Source of the DNA: Sphingomonas xinjiangensis
GTDB lineage: Bacteria > Pseudomonadota > Alphaproteobacteria > Sphingomonadales > Sphingomonadaceae
Length of the DNA: 64,000 bases
Direction: 5' to 3'
NCBI RefSeq assembly: GCF_014199255.1
Contig: NZ_JACIJF010000004.1
Span: forward strand, 124,001-188,000
Each line of letters begins with the position of its first letter. Within the stretch, counting starts at the first letter, position 1. Below the pieces are notes generated by a model that worked only from the letters and a program-made list of their open reading frames with translations, did not search any database and was not told the DNA's origin. Both the position numbers and the translations under genes were made by a program. Positions 18,915 through 29,450 of this stretch are shown piece after piece.

Positions 18915-18932
18915 CCTTGTTCTGCAACAAGG
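18915..18932. other. Perfect 7-bp hairpin between the cassette and phoR
   Basis: CCTTGTT-CTGC-AACAAGG sits five bases upstream of the leftward Tat-protein start. It could be an operator or a 5'-leader hairpin that masks the start. It does not match a Pho box. Confidence 0.4.
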
Positions 18933-18986
18933 CCTCTTTCGCAATCGTAAATCGGCCCTCGCTTGAGCGTTCAGTTACGGTAGAAC

Positions 18987-20198
18987 ATGGCCATGCCAGT
19001 GTTTCTCGGACTACGCACTCTGCTCGCTATTGCCCTAATCGCCGTCGGGACGCTCGCCAGCCTGTTGATCAACGGCGACGTTCAGACGGCGTTGATCGTG
19101 CTCGTATCGGGCGTGGCCGCGGTTCTGGTCGCGTCGGGCGGCGCCGAGGAGGTTCACCCAGCCTCGCCTGCGGCCGTTCCGGTTGGCCCGAAACTCGATT
19201 CGACAATCGCAGCGGTGATCGAGGCGATTGCCGAACCGTTGCTGGTCATTGCGGATAACCATGTCGAAGCGGCGAACCTCGGTGCGCGTGAGTTGCTCGG
19301 GCAGCATATCCTAGGCGAGGATGTGCGAGTCGCCATCCGGCACCCAGCTGCGGCCGAACGGCTGATGGACCCCCAGGACGGGATCGATGCCGGCCCAATC
19401 TATTTGGTTGGCCTGGGGACACGCGAGCAGCGGTGGGAGATGCGGATTCGCAATCTCGACGGAGGCCGGCGCGTCGTCCACCTGATCGACCGTACCGGAA
19501 ACTATGCCGCGGAGCGCATGCGCGTCGATTTCGTCGCAAACGCCAGCCACGAACTCCGCACGCCGCTCGCGTCGCTGCTGGGCTATGTGGAGACACTGAG
19601 CGACGAGGCTGGGGAAGATCCCGATATCCGTGGACGCTTCCTGAAGATCATGTTCGGTGAGGCACGGCGGATGCAGCGCCTCATCGACGACCTGATCTCG
19701 CTGAGCCGGATCGAGGCGGAGAAGTATCGCGCGCCTAGCCAATCGGTGGCGTTGGGGGAACTGATCGGACAAGTGTGCCAAGAGCTCTCCGGCAGTCCGC
19801 GTGCCGCCGACCTGGTGACGCAAGTCGCCGACGTGCCGCCGGTTCGCGGCGACACGTCGCAATTGAGCCAGTTGCTCCACAACATCATCGGCAACGCGAT
19901 GAAATATGGGCGTGAGCATACGCCGGTCACGATCAGCCTCGTACCCGAAGGCACCTCAATGGTGCGCCTCACCGTCTCGGACGAGGGCGAAGGCGTCCCA
20001 CAGCAACACCTGCCACGGCTTACCGAGCGTTTCTATCGCGTCGATTCAGGCCGGAGCCGCTCTTTAGGGGGAACGGGCCTGGGTCTGGCGATCGTCAAAC
20101 ATGTCGTCGAGCGTCATCGCGGCCGGCTGGACATCTCCAGCGTGGTGGGCAAGGGCACGACCGTGAACATCCTCCTCCCGCTCCAGACCGTGTCATAA
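18987..20198 (+). CDS. phoR: Phosphate regulon sensor histidine kinase
   Basis: 403 residues. Two N-terminal hydrophobic segments (about residues 7-28 and 33-50) are followed by a PAS-like region, then HisKA with NASHELRTPLASLLGYVETL (His188 predicted phosphoacceptor). A HATPase domain follows with N-box HNIIGNAMKYG, G1 DEGEGVP and G2 GGTGLGLAIVKH. There is no large periplasmic domain, as in PhoR proteins that sense phosphate through the Pst transporter and PhoU. It is first in the run phoR-pstSCAB-phoU-phoB, all on the same strand with tiny gaps or overlaps. Confidence 0.93.
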   Translation: MAMPVFLGLRTLLAIALIAVGTLASLLINGDVQTALIVLVSGVAAVLVASGGAEEVHPASPAAVPVGPKLDSTIAAVIEAIAEPLLVIADNHVEAANLGARELLGQHILGEDVRVAIRHPAAAERLMDPQDGIDAGPIYLVGLGTREQRWEMRIRNLDGGRRVVHLIDRTGNYAAERMRVDFVANASHELRTPLASLLGYVETLSDEAGEDPDIRGRFLKIMFGEARRMQRLIDDLISLSRIEAEKYRAPSQSVALGELIGQVCQELSGSPRAADLVTQVADVPPVRGDTSQLSQLLHNIIGNAMKYGREHTPVTISLVPEGTSMVRLTVSDEGEGVPQQHLPRLTERFYRVDSGRSRSLGGTGLGLAIVKHVVERHRGRLDISSVVGKGTTVNILLPLQTVS

Positions 20199-20208
20199 AG
20201 GCGTAACC

Positions 20209-21303
20209 GTGTTGCAAGACAGCGCCCCTCGCGTGCCGTTTGCACGACTCGTGCTGCGAAATGGGGGAACGGCAATTATTGGCAAGCTGGCACTGGTAGC
20301 GGGCGCGCTTGCGCTGACCGCTTGTGGCAGCAACACGGCGCGGGAAATCCGTGTCGTTGGCTCCTCGACCGTTTATCCCTTCACCACCGCTGTAGCCGAA
20401 GCCTTTGTAAACCAGGACGGCGGGCGCAAAGCGCCGGTCGTGGAGTCCATCGGCACCGGCGGGGGCATTGCCCGCTTCTGTGCTGGCGTGGGTTGGGAGT
20501 ATCCCGACATCGCCAACGCATCGAGGCAGATGAAGAAATCCGAATATGCGCTGTGCCAGCGCAATGGCGTCGGCGAGATCCTGCAAGTGCAGATCGGTAT
20601 CGACGGGGTGGCAATCGCCGAGGCGAAGAAGGGCCCTGGCCTCCACCTGTCAAAGCGCGATCTTTATCTGGCGCTCGCAGCCAGTCCATATGGGCGGCCC
20701 AACCGCGCCCGCATGTGGCGCGACGTGAACCCAGCCCTTCCAGCGCTTCCCATCCAAATCATGGGCCCACCCTCGACCAGCGGCACACGCGACGCGTTGG
20801 TCGAACTGATCCTGGCGCCGGGTTGCACAGCCGTGGACCCGGAGGCTAAGGCACTCAAGGCCCAGACCAGCCAGGCCGCGTTCGACGAACGCTGTAAGCG
20901 CATCCGCGACGACGGCGTTTATATCGACAAAGGCGAGAACGATAACCTGATCGTCCAAGGATTGTCCGCCAACCCGAACGCGCTGGGCGTGTTCGGCTAT
21001 TCCTATCTGGAAGAGAATGCCGACCGGCTGGAGGGCGCGCCTATCGATGGCGTCGTACCCAGTGCGCAAACCATTGCATCGGGACAATATCCAGGCGCAC
21101 GCCCGCTGTATCTTTACGTGAAGAAGCGGCACTTGCGAGCAGTCCCCGGCCTTGCAGATTTTCTTGCGCTCTACAGCACGATGTGGAGCCCCAATGGCAG
21201 GCTGGCTTCGCGCGGGCTGATTGCCGCGCCCGAGGATGTCCGTGCGCAGGCTGCCCAGGTGATCGCGCAGCGGCGGGCGCTGAAGCCCGCAGAATTGCAT
21301 TGA
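20209..21303 (+). CDS. pstS: Phosphate ABC transporter substrate-binding lipoprotein
   Basis: 364 residues from GTG 20209. The N-terminus carries a lipobox (LALTACGS, Cys at about residue 39), so the protein is probably lipid-anchored. Phosphate-binding words typical of PstS: VVGSSTVYPFT, ESIGTGGGIARFC, and the STSGTRDALVE loop. It binds orthophosphate in the periplasm and delivers it to PstCA. The start may be internal, because about 15 residues precede the hydrophobic stretch. It follows phoR by 10 bases. Confidence 0.93.
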   Translation: MLQDSAPRVPFARLVLRNGGTAIIGKLALVAGALALTACGSNTAREIRVVGSSTVYPFTTAVAEAFVNQDGGRKAPVVESIGTGGGIARFCAGVGWEYPDIANASRQMKKSEYALCQRNGVGEILQVQIGIDGVAIAEAKKGPGLHLSKRDLYLALAASPYGRPNRARMWRDVNPALPALPIQIMGPPSTSGTRDALVELILAPGCTAVDPEAKALKAQTSQAAFDERCKRIRDDGVYIDKGENDNLIVQGLSANPNALGVFGYSYLEENADRLEGAPIDGVVPSAQTIASGQYPGARPLYLYVKKRHLRAVPGLADFLALYSTMWSPNGRLASRGLIAAPEDVRAQAAQVIAQRRALKPAELH

Positions 21304-21313
21304 GGCTGCTGTC

Positions 21314-22690
21314 GTGAACGCCTTCGCCCTCATGTTCCTGGTCGCTGGGCTCGGCCTGATTGGCTGGCTAACCGCACGCAGCCGCGCCGCACGTTTCGAT
21401 CGTGGCGGCGCCAAGCGGCTCCATTCCCTGCCCGCTCAGCATGGCTTTTTCGTTGCCATGTGGGTCGTGCTTCCAGCGTTATTGTTCGTGGCGGCGTGGG
21501 GCGCCATATCGCCGGCGTTGGTGAAGCAAACTGTGCTGGAACACCCTGCCGCATCGCAATTGCCTCAATTCGACTTCGAGCGCGACGCGCTCCTCGCCGA
21601 AGCTAGCCGCGTGGCGGAGCAGCCGGGCGTCGCCGCCTTCGATCCCGTGGCGCAGCAGCTGGTCGCTCCCACCCGGGCCGCCAAGGTACGGTACGACTGG
21701 ATCGGCACCGCCGGGGCCATTCTCCTCGCCTTTGCCGGCGGTGCCTACGCCTTCACTCGCATCCGTGCGAGCTTCCCCGCGCGCAGCAGCGTGGAGCGCG
21801 GCATGATGCTGATGCTGTTGGTGGCATCGCTGATCGCGATCCTGACGACGGTCGGCATTTTTCTCTCGCTCTTGTGGGAATCGGTCCGCTTCTTTGGACA
21901 GGTGTCGATCACCGACTTCCTGTTTGGTACGCATTGGAGCCCGCAAGTCATTGATCCCGCGCGTCCGGGCCGTTCTCTGGGGGCAGTGCCACTATTCTGG
22001 GGAACGTTCTTCATCGGCGCAGTGATCGCCATGATCGTCGCTATTCCTTTTGGGTTGATGAGCGCGATCTATCTCACGCAATATGCGGCGCCGCAGGTCC
22101 GGCGTTGGATGAAACCGATCCTGGAGATTCTCGCCGGCGTTCCAACCGTCGTTTATGGCTATTTCGCTGCGCTGACCGTCGCCCCCGCGGTTCGCGACCT
22201 GGCCGTGGCGTTCGGATACCCCTATGCAAGCTCGGAAAGCGCGCTCGCTGCCGGGCTGGTGATGGGCGTGATGATCATCCCGTTTGTATCGTCAATGGCG
22301 GATGACTCGATCGCAGCAGTGCCAACGGCGATGCGTGACGGCAGCTTGGCGATGGGTGCCACCAAAAGCGAAACGATTTCCCGCGTCTTGATCCCCGCCG
22401 CGCTTCCGGGGGTGGTCGCCGGCATTCTACTCGCAGTAAGCCGCGCGATCGGTGAGACGATGATCGTGGTGATGGCGGCCAGCGGCGCCGCGAACATCAC
22501 GCTCAATCCTTTCGAAAGCGCGACCACGGTTACCAAACAGATCGTCGATCTGCTTACCGGCGAATCTGAATTCGACAGCCCCAAGACGCTCGCCGCGTTC
22601 GCGCTGGGCCTGACGCTGTTCGTCATCACGCTGCTGCTCAACATCGTCGCTTTGCGCGTCGTGAAACGGTACCGCGAAGCTTATGAATAA
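21314..22690 (+). CDS. pstC: Phosphate ABC transporter permease PstC
   Basis: 458 residues from GTG 21314. Compared with about 320 residues in E. coli, it has an N-terminal extension with extra membrane segments and a 75-residue soluble loop, as is usual in alphaproteobacteria. The BPD-transport domain includes the coupling-helix region AMRDGSLAMGATKSETISRVLIPAALPG and LAVSRAIGETMIVVMA further on. It forms the membrane channel with PstA and overlaps pstA by eight bases. Confidence 0.93.
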   Translation: MNAFALMFLVAGLGLIGWLTARSRAARFDRGGAKRLHSLPAQHGFFVAMWVVLPALLFVAAWGAISPALVKQTVLEHPAASQLPQFDFERDALLAEASRVAEQPGVAAFDPVAQQLVAPTRAAKVRYDWIGTAGAILLAFAGGAYAFTRIRASFPARSSVERGMMLMLLVASLIAILTTVGIFLSLLWESVRFFGQVSITDFLFGTHWSPQVIDPARPGRSLGAVPLFWGTFFIGAVIAMIVAIPFGLMSAIYLTQYAAPQVRRWMKPILEILAGVPTVVYGYFAALTVAPAVRDLAVAFGYPYASSESALAAGLVMGVMIIPFVSSMADDSIAAVPTAMRDGSLAMGATKSETISRVLIPAALPGVVAGILLAVSRAIGETMIVVMAASGAANITLNPFESATTVTKQIVDLLTGESEFDSPKTLAAFALGLTLFVITLLLNIVALRVVKRYREAYE

Positions 22691-23996
22691 CGCTCGCGCC
22701 ACTCAGTCCACGCAGGCACAGGAGCGGGCACCGACCGATTGGAAGACGGTTGCGATGCAGCGCCGTATCCGCAAACGTTATCGGGCCGAGCGTCGCTTCC
22801 GCTTCTTCGGCATCGCCGCCGTCGTGCTTTCAGCCGCATTTCTCGCCTTTTTGCTCGTGACGATGGTGGCGCAGGGTTGGCGAGGCTTCACGCGTACCGA
22901 GATCATGCTGCCCATCGACTTCCCCGCGAGCGGGATGATGGTGGAACGCGCGCAACTTGACACCGCGGGAGCCGACCTCGCCCTTGCCGGCGCTGGGCTG
23001 GAAAACGCAGTGAAGTCTGCAGCCGCAGCGGCCTTCGGGCCGGGCGGCGAAAGCTATATCTCTGACAACGCTTGGGTAAGCGTTCGCAAGGCGATCAAGC
23101 ACGACGCCTCGGTTCTGGACCGCAAGACGCAAATGCGCGTGCCGGCCTCTAGCGAGGTCGATCAAGCTATGGCTGGGCGCGGCACGTCGGAGATCCTCGC
23201 CGCTGTAGCCAAGCTTAAAAATGCGGGTTTGGTGTCGCGGCATCTAAATCTGGACTTCCTGAAGGTCTCGGACTCCACCGATCCGGTGGCGGTGGGCATC
23301 TGGGGCGCGCTTAAGGGGTCGCTGCTCACGATGTTCGTAACGTTCCTGATCGCCTTCCCCGTCGGCGTCCTGTCCGCGATCTACCTTGAGGAATATGCGC
23401 CGCGGAACCGCTGGACCGACCTGATCGAAGTGTCGATCAACAATCTGGCTGCGGTCCCCTCCATCATCTTCGGCTTGCTGGGACTTGCCGTGTTTCTCGG
23501 CAGCTGGTCGCTGTTTGGCTATCGCGTGGGCCCGCTCCTGCCGCGTTCGGCGGCGCTGGTGGGTGGCCTGACACTGGCGTTGATGATCATGCCGGTGATC
23601 GTGATTGCCAGCCGTAACGCGATCAAGGCGGTGCCACCTTCGATTCGCGACGCTGCGCTGGGAATCGGCGCCAGCCCGATTCAGGTCGTGTTCCACCACG
23701 TCCTTCCGCTCGCGATGCCCGGTATTCTGACCGGCACGATCATCGGCATGGCGCGCGCACTCGGCGAGACCGCACCGCTGCTGCTGATCGGCATGCGCGC
23801 CTTTATCGTCACGCCGCCCGGTGGCCTGACCGATCCTGCCACGGTGCTGCCGGTGCAGATCTTCCTGTGGTCCGACGAAGTCAGCCGCGGCTTTGTCGAG
23901 AAAACCAGCGCCGCGATTATCGTGCTCCTGGTGTTCCTGCTCGCCATGAACGGGCTCGCCATCTATCTTCGTAACAAGTTCGAGACCCGCTGGTGA
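22683..23996 (+). CDS. pstA: Phosphate ABC transporter permease PstA
   Basis: 437 residues, with a long N-terminal cytoplasmic tail and a first membrane helix before a periplasmic domain of about 150 residues, the alphaproteobacterial PstA form. The transport domain carries [20 protein letters not shown] and [16 protein letters not shown]. Pairs with PstC and is energised by PstB. The stop overlaps the pstB ATG by one base (TGATG). Confidence 0.93.
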   Translation: MNNARATQSTQAQERAPTDWKTVAMQRRIRKRYRAERRFRFFGIAAVVLSAAFLAFLLVTMVAQGWRGFTRTEIMLPIDFPASGMMVERAQLDTAGADLALAGAGLENAVKSAAAAAFGPGGESYISDNAWVSVRKAIKHDASVLDRKTQMRVPASSEVDQAMAGRGTSEILAAVAKLKNAGLVSRHLNLDFLKVSDSTDPVAVGIWGALKGSLLTMFVTFLIAFPVGVLSAIYLEEYAPRNRWTDLIEVSINNLAAVPSIIFGLLGLAVFLGSWSLFGYRVGPLLPRSAALVGGLTLALMIMPVIVIASRNAIKAVPPSIRDAALGIGASPIQVVFHHVLPLAMPGILTGTIIGMARALGETAPLLLIGMRAFIVTPPGGLTDPATVLPVQIFLWSDEVSRGFVEKTSAAIIVLLVFLLAMNGLAIYLRNKFETRW

Positions 23997-24763
23997 TGAC
24001 CGACGCTCCGCACAAGATGACCGCACGAGACGTGAGCGTCTTCTACGGCGAAAAGCAGGCCGTGAAGAACGTTTCGATCGACATCGACATGGACCGGGTG
24101 ACGGCGTTCATCGGGCCCTCGGGATGTGGCAAGTCGACGTTCCTGCGGACCCTCAACCGCATGAACGACACCATCGGCAACGCGCGAGTCGAAGGGCAGA
24201 TTACGCTGGATGGTGAGGATATCTATTCCTCGGGGATGGATGTGGTGCAGCTGCGTGCGCGCGTCGGCATGGTGTTCCAGAAGCCGAACCCTTTTCCGAA
24301 GTCGATCTTCGAGAACGTCGCCTACGGCCCGCGAATCCACGGCCTGGCGAACTCCAAAGCCGACTTGGAGGAAATCGTCGCCCGGTCGCTGCGTCGCGCC
24401 GGGCTGTGGGAAGAAGTGAAGGACCGCCTCAACGACAGCGGCACGGCTCTGTCTGGCGGCCAGCAGCAGCGGCTTTGCATTGCGCGCGCCATCGCCGTCG
24501 ATCCCGAGGTAATCCTGATGGACGAGCCGGCGTCGGCGCTAGACCCGATTGCCACCGCCAAGATCGAGGAACTGATTCACGAACTTCGCGGCCGCTACGC
24601 CATCGTGATCGTTACGCACAACATGCAGCAGGCGGCCCGCGTCAGCCAGCGCACCGCATTCTTCCACTTGGGTAATCTGGTGGAATATGGCGACACCGAC
24701 AACATCTTCACCGCACCTCGCGAGGAACGGACGAAGGACTATATCACCGGAAGGTACGGCTAA
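23996..24763 (+). CDS. pstB: Phosphate ABC transporter ATP-binding protein
   Basis: 255 residues. Walker [10 protein letters not shown], the PstB-typical [11 protein letters not shown] after it, Q-loop [18 protein letters not shown] signature LSGGQQQRL, Walker [13 protein letters not shown] and the switch His in VTHNMQQA. It hydrolyses ATP to drive phosphate import and relays transport state to PhoR with PhoU. ATG 23996 is used; a GTG one codon earlier is also possible. The stop overlaps phoU ATG by one base. Confidence 0.97.
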   Translation: MTDAPHKMTARDVSVFYGEKQAVKNVSIDIDMDRVTAFIGPSGCGKSTFLRTLNRMNDTIGNARVEGQITLDGEDIYSSGMDVVQLRARVGMVFQKPNPFPKSIFENVAYGPRIHGLANSKADLEEIVARSLRRAGLWEEVKDRLNDSGTALSGGQQQRLCIARAIAVDPEVILMDEPASALDPIATAKIEELIHELRGRYAIVIVTHNMQQAARVSQRTAFFHLGNLVEYGDTDNIFTAPREERTKDYITGRYG

Positions 24764-25452
24764 TGGCAACCGGCCACGAACACACCGTCAAGGCGTTCGA
24801 TCAGGACATCAGCCAGCTTCGCGCCCTGATCTCCCAAATGGGCGGCCTCGCCGAGCAGGCGATCCACGACGCGATGAAAGCGCTGTCACGCGGTGATACT
24901 GCCCTCGCCAAGGAGGTCCGTAAAAAGGACAAGCAGATCGATGCGATCGAGGCGGAGCTGGAGAAGCTCATCGTGCGAGTGATCGCACTGCGTGCGCCGA
25001 TGGCTGACGACCTGCGCGAAGTGATAGCCGCGCTGAAGATAGCTGCGGTGATTGAGCGTATCGGCGACTACGCCAAGAACATCGCCAAGCGCGTGCCGAT
25101 GATCCATACCGAGGGTGAGGACCGCATCGAGGCAATCTCAATTCTGCCGGCCATGGCGCAGCTGGCCAGCGACATGGTGCACGATGTGCTGGACGCGTTT
25201 TCGGCGCGCGATGCGGAGGCCGCTGCCCGGATCTGCGAGCGCGACAATGCTCTGGATGATTTCTACGACTCGATCTTCCGCACGCTGGTCACCTTCATGG
25301 TCGAAAATCCGCGTACGGTGAGCCAGGTCGCGCATCTTTTGTTCGTCGCGAAGAACCTCGAGCGGATTGGCGACCACGCCACCAATGTCGCAGAAATGGT
25401 CTATTTCGCTGCAACCGGCCGCTATCTTGCGGACGAGACGGCTACAGGCTGA
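24763..25452 (+). CDS. phoU: Phosphate signalling complex protein PhoU
   Basis: 229 residues with two PhoU helical-bundle repeats (about 18-105 and 120-205). Conserved metal-binding words are ERIGDYAKNI in the first and ERIGDHATNVAE in the second. It links PstB to PhoR and keeps the Pho response off when phosphate is plentiful. Positioned between pstB and phoB in a single transcriptional run. Confidence 0.96.
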   Translation: MATGHEHTVKAFDQDISQLRALISQMGGLAEQAIHDAMKALSRGDTALAKEVRKKDKQIDAIEAELEKLIVRVIALRAPMADDLREVIAALKIAAVIERIGDYAKNIAKRVPMIHTEGEDRIEAISILPAMAQLASDMVHDVLDAFSARDAEAAARICERDNALDDFYDSIFRTLVTFMVENPRTVSQVAHLLFVAKNLERIGDHATNVAEMVYFAATGRYLADETATG

Positions 25453-25462
25453 GGAGTTCGCA

Positions 25463-26155
<693 letters not shown>

Positions 26156-26230
26156 GGGAGCCATCTCGCTACTTCTGAGTTTCCTTCATGGGCGCGCAAG
26201 CGTTCCGACAACAAATTCAGGAGAAGCTTG

Positions 26231-26575
26231 ATGAAGCTTATCGCACTCGCAGCTGCTCTTGCCATGGGTGGTGTGGCCGTTGCTCAGGAAGCGCCGCAGA
26301 CTACCGCTACCACGGCAACACAGGGTCAGACCCCGCAGTCGACAACAACCGCGCCTGACACGGCCGTCACCCAGACTACCACCGGCGCTGGCACGGCAAG
26401 CGACGCTGCCACTTCGAGCGATGCGACTACTGCGCCTGCAACTGACCCAGCAGGAACGACGGCGGCGCCAACCATGGGCGCCACAGCGAGCACGCCAGCG
26501 CCTGCCGCACAGGCATCTTACCCGCTTTGCTCGCGCACCGTGACTGATCAGTGGCGTCAGCGCGGCGGCCGGTGA
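26231..26575 (+). CDS. Small exported Thr/Ala-rich protein
   Basis: 114 residues with AGGAGAAG before ATG 26231. A signal peptide (MKLIALAAALAMGGVAVAQ) is followed by about 70 residues that are mostly Thr, Ala, Pro, Gln and Ser, typical of a flexible or wall-spanning region. It ends in a distinct segment, YPLCSRTVTDQWRQRGGR, with one cysteine. I recognise no family. It follows phoB by 75 bp and has its own strong terminator, so it may be transcribed separately or as the tail of the Pho operon. Confidence 0.75.
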   Translation: MKLIALAAALAMGGVAVAQEAPQTTATTATQGQTPQSTTTAPDTAVTQTTTGAGTASDAATSSDATTAPATDPAGTTAAPTMGATASTPAPAAQASYPLCSRTVTDQWRQRGGR

Positions 26576-26615
26576 TTGAGCGCACGCAATAGGGCGTTCA
26601 CCGTCAATAGCTTAG

Positions 26616-26646
26616 GAGGCGCCCTACCATGTGGGGCGCCTCTTTT
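26616..26646 (+). terminator. Intrinsic terminator after the Thr/Ala-rich protein gene
   Basis: GAGGCGCCC (26616-26624) pairs with GGGCGCCTC (26634-26642) and is followed by TTTT. Confidence 0.85.
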
Positions 26647-26720
26647 CGTTCCAGCTCCCAGCAAGCACGCAAGTTTGCGATAATCACGGCAGCGCTACAC
26701 GCCAGCCAATCCAATCAAGC

Positions 26721-27062
26721 TCAGTCGACGAGTTTCATCAACCGGCGCTCAACGGGCGCCAGAACCGGGCCAAGCTCATGACCGCGCTTCAGGATGGCCC
26801 CCGCCTCGCCAATCAGCGCCCACATTCCCTGACGGTTGCGTAGCGCCGGCCGCTTCTCGATCCGAAACTCCGGACGCTCGGCTGCCCGGCGGAAAGCAGC
26901 GAAAATGGCGCTGTCGACGTCCAGCTGAATGGCATAATCCTTCCAATGCCCGGCTGCGACCATGCGGCCATAGAGATCGAGAATGCGGGTAAGTTCGATG
27001 CGGTCGAAGCCGACCTGCGACGGCCGGCCGAGTGGCAGCGGGGTGACAGTTCCCATGAGCAT
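26721..27062 (-). CDS. DUF2794 family protein
   Basis: 113 residues from ATG 27062 (a second ATG at 27056 is possible). Conserved words of the alphaproteobacterial DUF2794 family: FDRIELTRILDLYGRMVAAG, WKDYAI, FRIEKRPALRNRQG and ILKRGHELGPVL. Function unknown. It lies downstream of cysE on the same strand, 32 bp apart. Confidence 0.82.
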   Translation of the reverse strand: MLMGTVTPLPLGRPSQVGFDRIELTRILDLYGRMVAAGHWKDYAIQLDVDSAIFAAFRRAAERPEFRIEKRPALRNRQGMWALIGEAGAILKRGHELGPVLAPVERRLMKLVD

Positions 27063-27094
27063 CAAAGTAGGAAGGCGCTAAGCGCCAAACAACC

Positions 27095-27787
27095 TTAGCC
27101 GATATTACGTCGACCGGCCGCGTCAGCTTCACCCGCTTCGATCATCGCGTCCAAGCGTTTGCGGAGCGTTTCAATCTCGCACCGCATCAATTCGAGCTTC
27201 TGCGTAGCCGGATCGAACACTTCGCTGCACGGCGTGCCATAGGGCACGAAGTCCTTCTGCCAGGCCGCTGCTTCTACCAAGGTGGGCTTGGCGGGAATGC
27301 CCACCATTACCGCGCCTTCAGCGACGTCTTTAGTAACCACGGCATTCGCGCCGATACGGGCGCGGGCCCCCACATCGATTGGCCCCAGCACCTGCGCGCC
27401 CGAACCGATGATCACGCCGTCGCGAAGCGTCGGGTGGCGCTTGCCTCCCACACCATTGTCAGGGCTGGTTCCACCCAAGGTGACACATTGATAGATCGTA
27501 ACGTTATCCCCGATCTCGGCCGTTTCCCCAATCACGACGAAACCATGGTCGATAAAGAAGTTTCGGCCGATCCGCGCGCCTGGGTGGATGTCGATCGCCG
27601 TGGTCCAGCGCGACCAATGATTGACCAGCCGGGCAAGGAAAAACCGGCGCGCACGGAACAGGCGATGCGCAAGCCGGTGATAGCCGAGTGCCCACACGCC
27701 CGGATACAGTAGTATCTCGGCGCGGCTGCGCGGGGCCGGGTCACGCGCCCGGATCGAATCGATGTACGTCGCCAGACGCTGGAACAT
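27095..27787 (-). CDS. cysE: Serine O-acetyltransferase
   Basis: 230 residues from the ATG at 27787, preceded by AGGGGAC; the frame is open further upstream but unconserved. Left-handed beta-helix hexapeptide repeats run from DIHPGARIGRNFFIDHG through IGETAEIGDNVTIYQ, CVTLGGTS and GVIIGSGAQVLGPIDVG, with the active-site HG at HPG and DHG. It acetylates L-serine with acetyl-CoA for cysteine synthesis, drawing sulfide from the pathway fed by cysDNC. The short form lacks most of the N-terminal helical domain of E. coli CysE, like the EpsC/plasma-type enzymes. Divergent from a TSUP permease gene. Confidence 0.92.
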   Translation of the reverse strand: MFQRLATYIDSIRARDPAPRSRAEILLYPGVWALGYHRLAHRLFRARRFFLARLVNHWSRWTTAIDIHPGARIGRNFFIDHGFVVIGETAEIGDNVTIYQCVTLGGTSPDNGVGGKRHPTLRDGVIIGSGAQVLGPIDVGARARIGANAVVTKDVAEGAVMVGIPAKPTLVEAAAWQKDFVPYGTPCSEVFDPATQKLELMRCEIETLRKRLDAMIEAGEADAAGRRNIG

Positions 27788-27939
27788 GGCCGGTCCCCTT
27801 TGGTTGCGGCTATCTAGTGGGTCCGGACGGCGAATTCCAGAAGCACCGATCCGGGGCTTGCATGCGCTAAACACTATCTGTCTTGTAGGAGATGGGGGCG
27901 CCGGCCATCCCAGGCGCCTGAACCATCGCGAGGCGCTGA

Positions 27940-28719
27940 ATGTTTGCAGGCGTAACCATTTCCGAGCTTCTTCCCTATGTCGCCGCAGGCTTTGCCGCCC
28001 AGCTGGTCGACGGCGCGCTGGGCATGGCGTTCGGGGTGATCTCCAGCACCTTGCTGGTGAGCGTGCTGGGAGTGGCACCAGCCACTGCATCGGCAGGCGT
28101 GCATGTCGTGGAGACCTTCACCACCGGCGTTTCTGGAATCAGCCACGTGCTGCACCGCAACGTCAACTGGAAGCTGTTCGGGCGGCTGCTGATCCCCGGC
28201 ATCATCGGCGGCGTGATCGGCGCCTATGTGCTGACCTCGCTCGATGCGTCGGTGACGCGCCCGTTCGTGATGGGCTATCTCGCCTGTATCGGGCTCTACC
28301 TGCTGTTTCGCGCCGCACGCTTTCCCCCGACGCAGCGCGAGCCCAAGATCGTCGAGCCGCTGGGGCTGGTCGGCGGATTCTTGGACGCAGCCGGCGGCGG
28401 CGGCTGGGGACCGGTGGTGACGAGCAACCTGCTGGTCCAGGGCGCGCAGCCGCGCACCACGATAGGCACGGTGAACACCACCGAATTCTTCCTGACGCTG
28501 ACGATTTCAGCGACCTTCCTCTTCCATATCGGCACGCAGGGATTCACGCCGGAATTCTGGCACCCAGTGCTTGGGCTGCTGATCGGCGGCGTAATTGCAG
28601 CGCCGTTCGGTGCCTTCTTCGCTAAGCGGGTGCCGACGCGCGTCCTGCTGTTGTTGGTGGGCATCGTGCTGACGCTGACCAGCTTGTACAGTCTGACCCG
28701 GGCGATCGGCTGGATCTGA
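27940..28719 (+). CDS. TSUP (TauE/SafE) family permease
   Basis: 259 residues with about eight hydrophobic segments in two related halves (first starting LVDGALGMAFGVISSTLL, second VGGFLDAAGGGGWGP). Families with this fold move sulfite, sulfonates, thiosulfate or other organosulfur anions across the inner membrane. Its divergence from cysE and the cysDNC locus elsewhere in the window favour a sulfur anion, but the sequence does not fix substrate or direction. Confidence 0.87.
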   Translation: MFAGVTISELLPYVAAGFAAQLVDGALGMAFGVISSTLLVSVLGVAPATASAGVHVVETFTTGVSGISHVLHRNVNWKLFGRLLIPGIIGGVIGAYVLTSLDASVTRPFVMGYLACIGLYLLFRAARFPPTQREPKIVEPLGLVGGFLDAAGGGGWGPVVTSNLLVQGAQPRTTIGTVNTTEFFLTLTISATFLFHIGTQGFTPEFWHPVLGLLIGGVIAAPFGAFFAKRVPTRVLLLLVGIVLTLTSLYSLTRAIGWI

Positions 28720-28848
28720 CAACGCGCAACTCTGCCGATCATTGAGTGACAAAATCGATCAGTCCGAGCGGACCAATCGGTTTCGCATTGCAGCAAAGTC
28801 TGCCTATATCCTGCTTCGAACCAAACACCTGTCTCGGAGAATTATTGC

Positions 28849-29412
28849 ATGGCGCTTATTGGAAGCACGCTGAAGCCCTTCACCACCACGGCATACAAGC
28901 AGGGCAAGTTCGTCGACGTCAGCGACGCGGACGTGCGCGGCAAATGGGCTGTCTTCTTCTTCTACCCCGCCGACTTCACCTTCGTGTGCCCGACCGAGCT
29001 GGAAGACCTGGCCGACATCTATCCGCAGCTGCAGAAGATGGGCGTGGAAGTGTATTCGGTGTCGACCGACACCCACTTCAGCCACAAGGCTTGGCACGAC
29101 ACCTCGCCGGCCATCGGCAAGATCGACTATTTCATGCTGGGCGACCAGAACCACGTCCTCGCCACCAACTTCGACGTTCTGCGTGAGGGCCAGGGCCTGG
29201 CCGATCGCGGCACCTTCGTCGTCGATCCCGAAGGCGTGATTCAGCTGGTCGAGATCACGTCGGAAGGCGTCGGCCGCAACGCGACCGAGTTGCTCCGCAA
29301 GATCAAGGCCGCACAGTACATCGCTGCGCATCCGGGCGAAGTCTGCCCCGCGAAGTGGGAAGAGGGTGAAGATACCCTGGCCCCGTCGCTGGACCTGGTC
29401 GGCAAGATCTAA
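28849..29412 (+). CDS. ahpC: Alkyl hydroperoxide reductase subunit C (2-Cys peroxiredoxin)
   Basis: 187 residues, preceded by GGAGA. Peroxidatic Cys47 lies in FTFVCPTE and resolving Cys166 in GEVCPAKW; both are needed for typical 2-Cys AhpC function. It reduces hydrogen peroxide and organic hydroperoxides in the cytoplasm and is recycled by AhpF. A small palindrome (GTCC-GAGC-GGAC) lies about 80 bp upstream and could be part of the control region, though I did not match it to an OxyR site. Followed by a terminator, then ahpF. Confidence 0.97.
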   Translation: MALIGSTLKPFTTTAYKQGKFVDVSDADVRGKWAVFFFYPADFTFVCPTELEDLADIYPQLQKMGVEVYSVSTDTHFSHKAWHDTSPAIGKIDYFMLGDQNHVLATNFDVLREGQGLADRGTFVVDPEGVIQLVEITSEGVGRNATELLRKIKAAQYIAAHPGEVCPAKWEEGEDTLAPSLDLVGKI

Positions 29413-29443
29413 GGCGCCCCTCCCCTCCCCCTTGTGGGGGCGC
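29413..29443. other. Hairpin just after ahpC
   Basis: GGCGCCCC (29413-29420) pairs with GGGGCGCC (29436-29443) directly after the ahpC stop codon. It has no T-tract and may protect the ahpC mRNA 3' end. Confidence 0.5.
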
Positions 29444-29450
29444 CCAATGG

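Noticed and set aside
18911..18986. Search for a Pho box upstream of phoR
   Set aside because: No pair of CTGTCAT-like halves at the right spacing could be found; claiming one would be guesswork.
27788..27939. Possible SAM-II-like riboswitch between cysE and the TSUP permease gene
   Set aside because: Only a short loop-like word (GCGCTAAA) fits; the pseudoknot pairing is absent.
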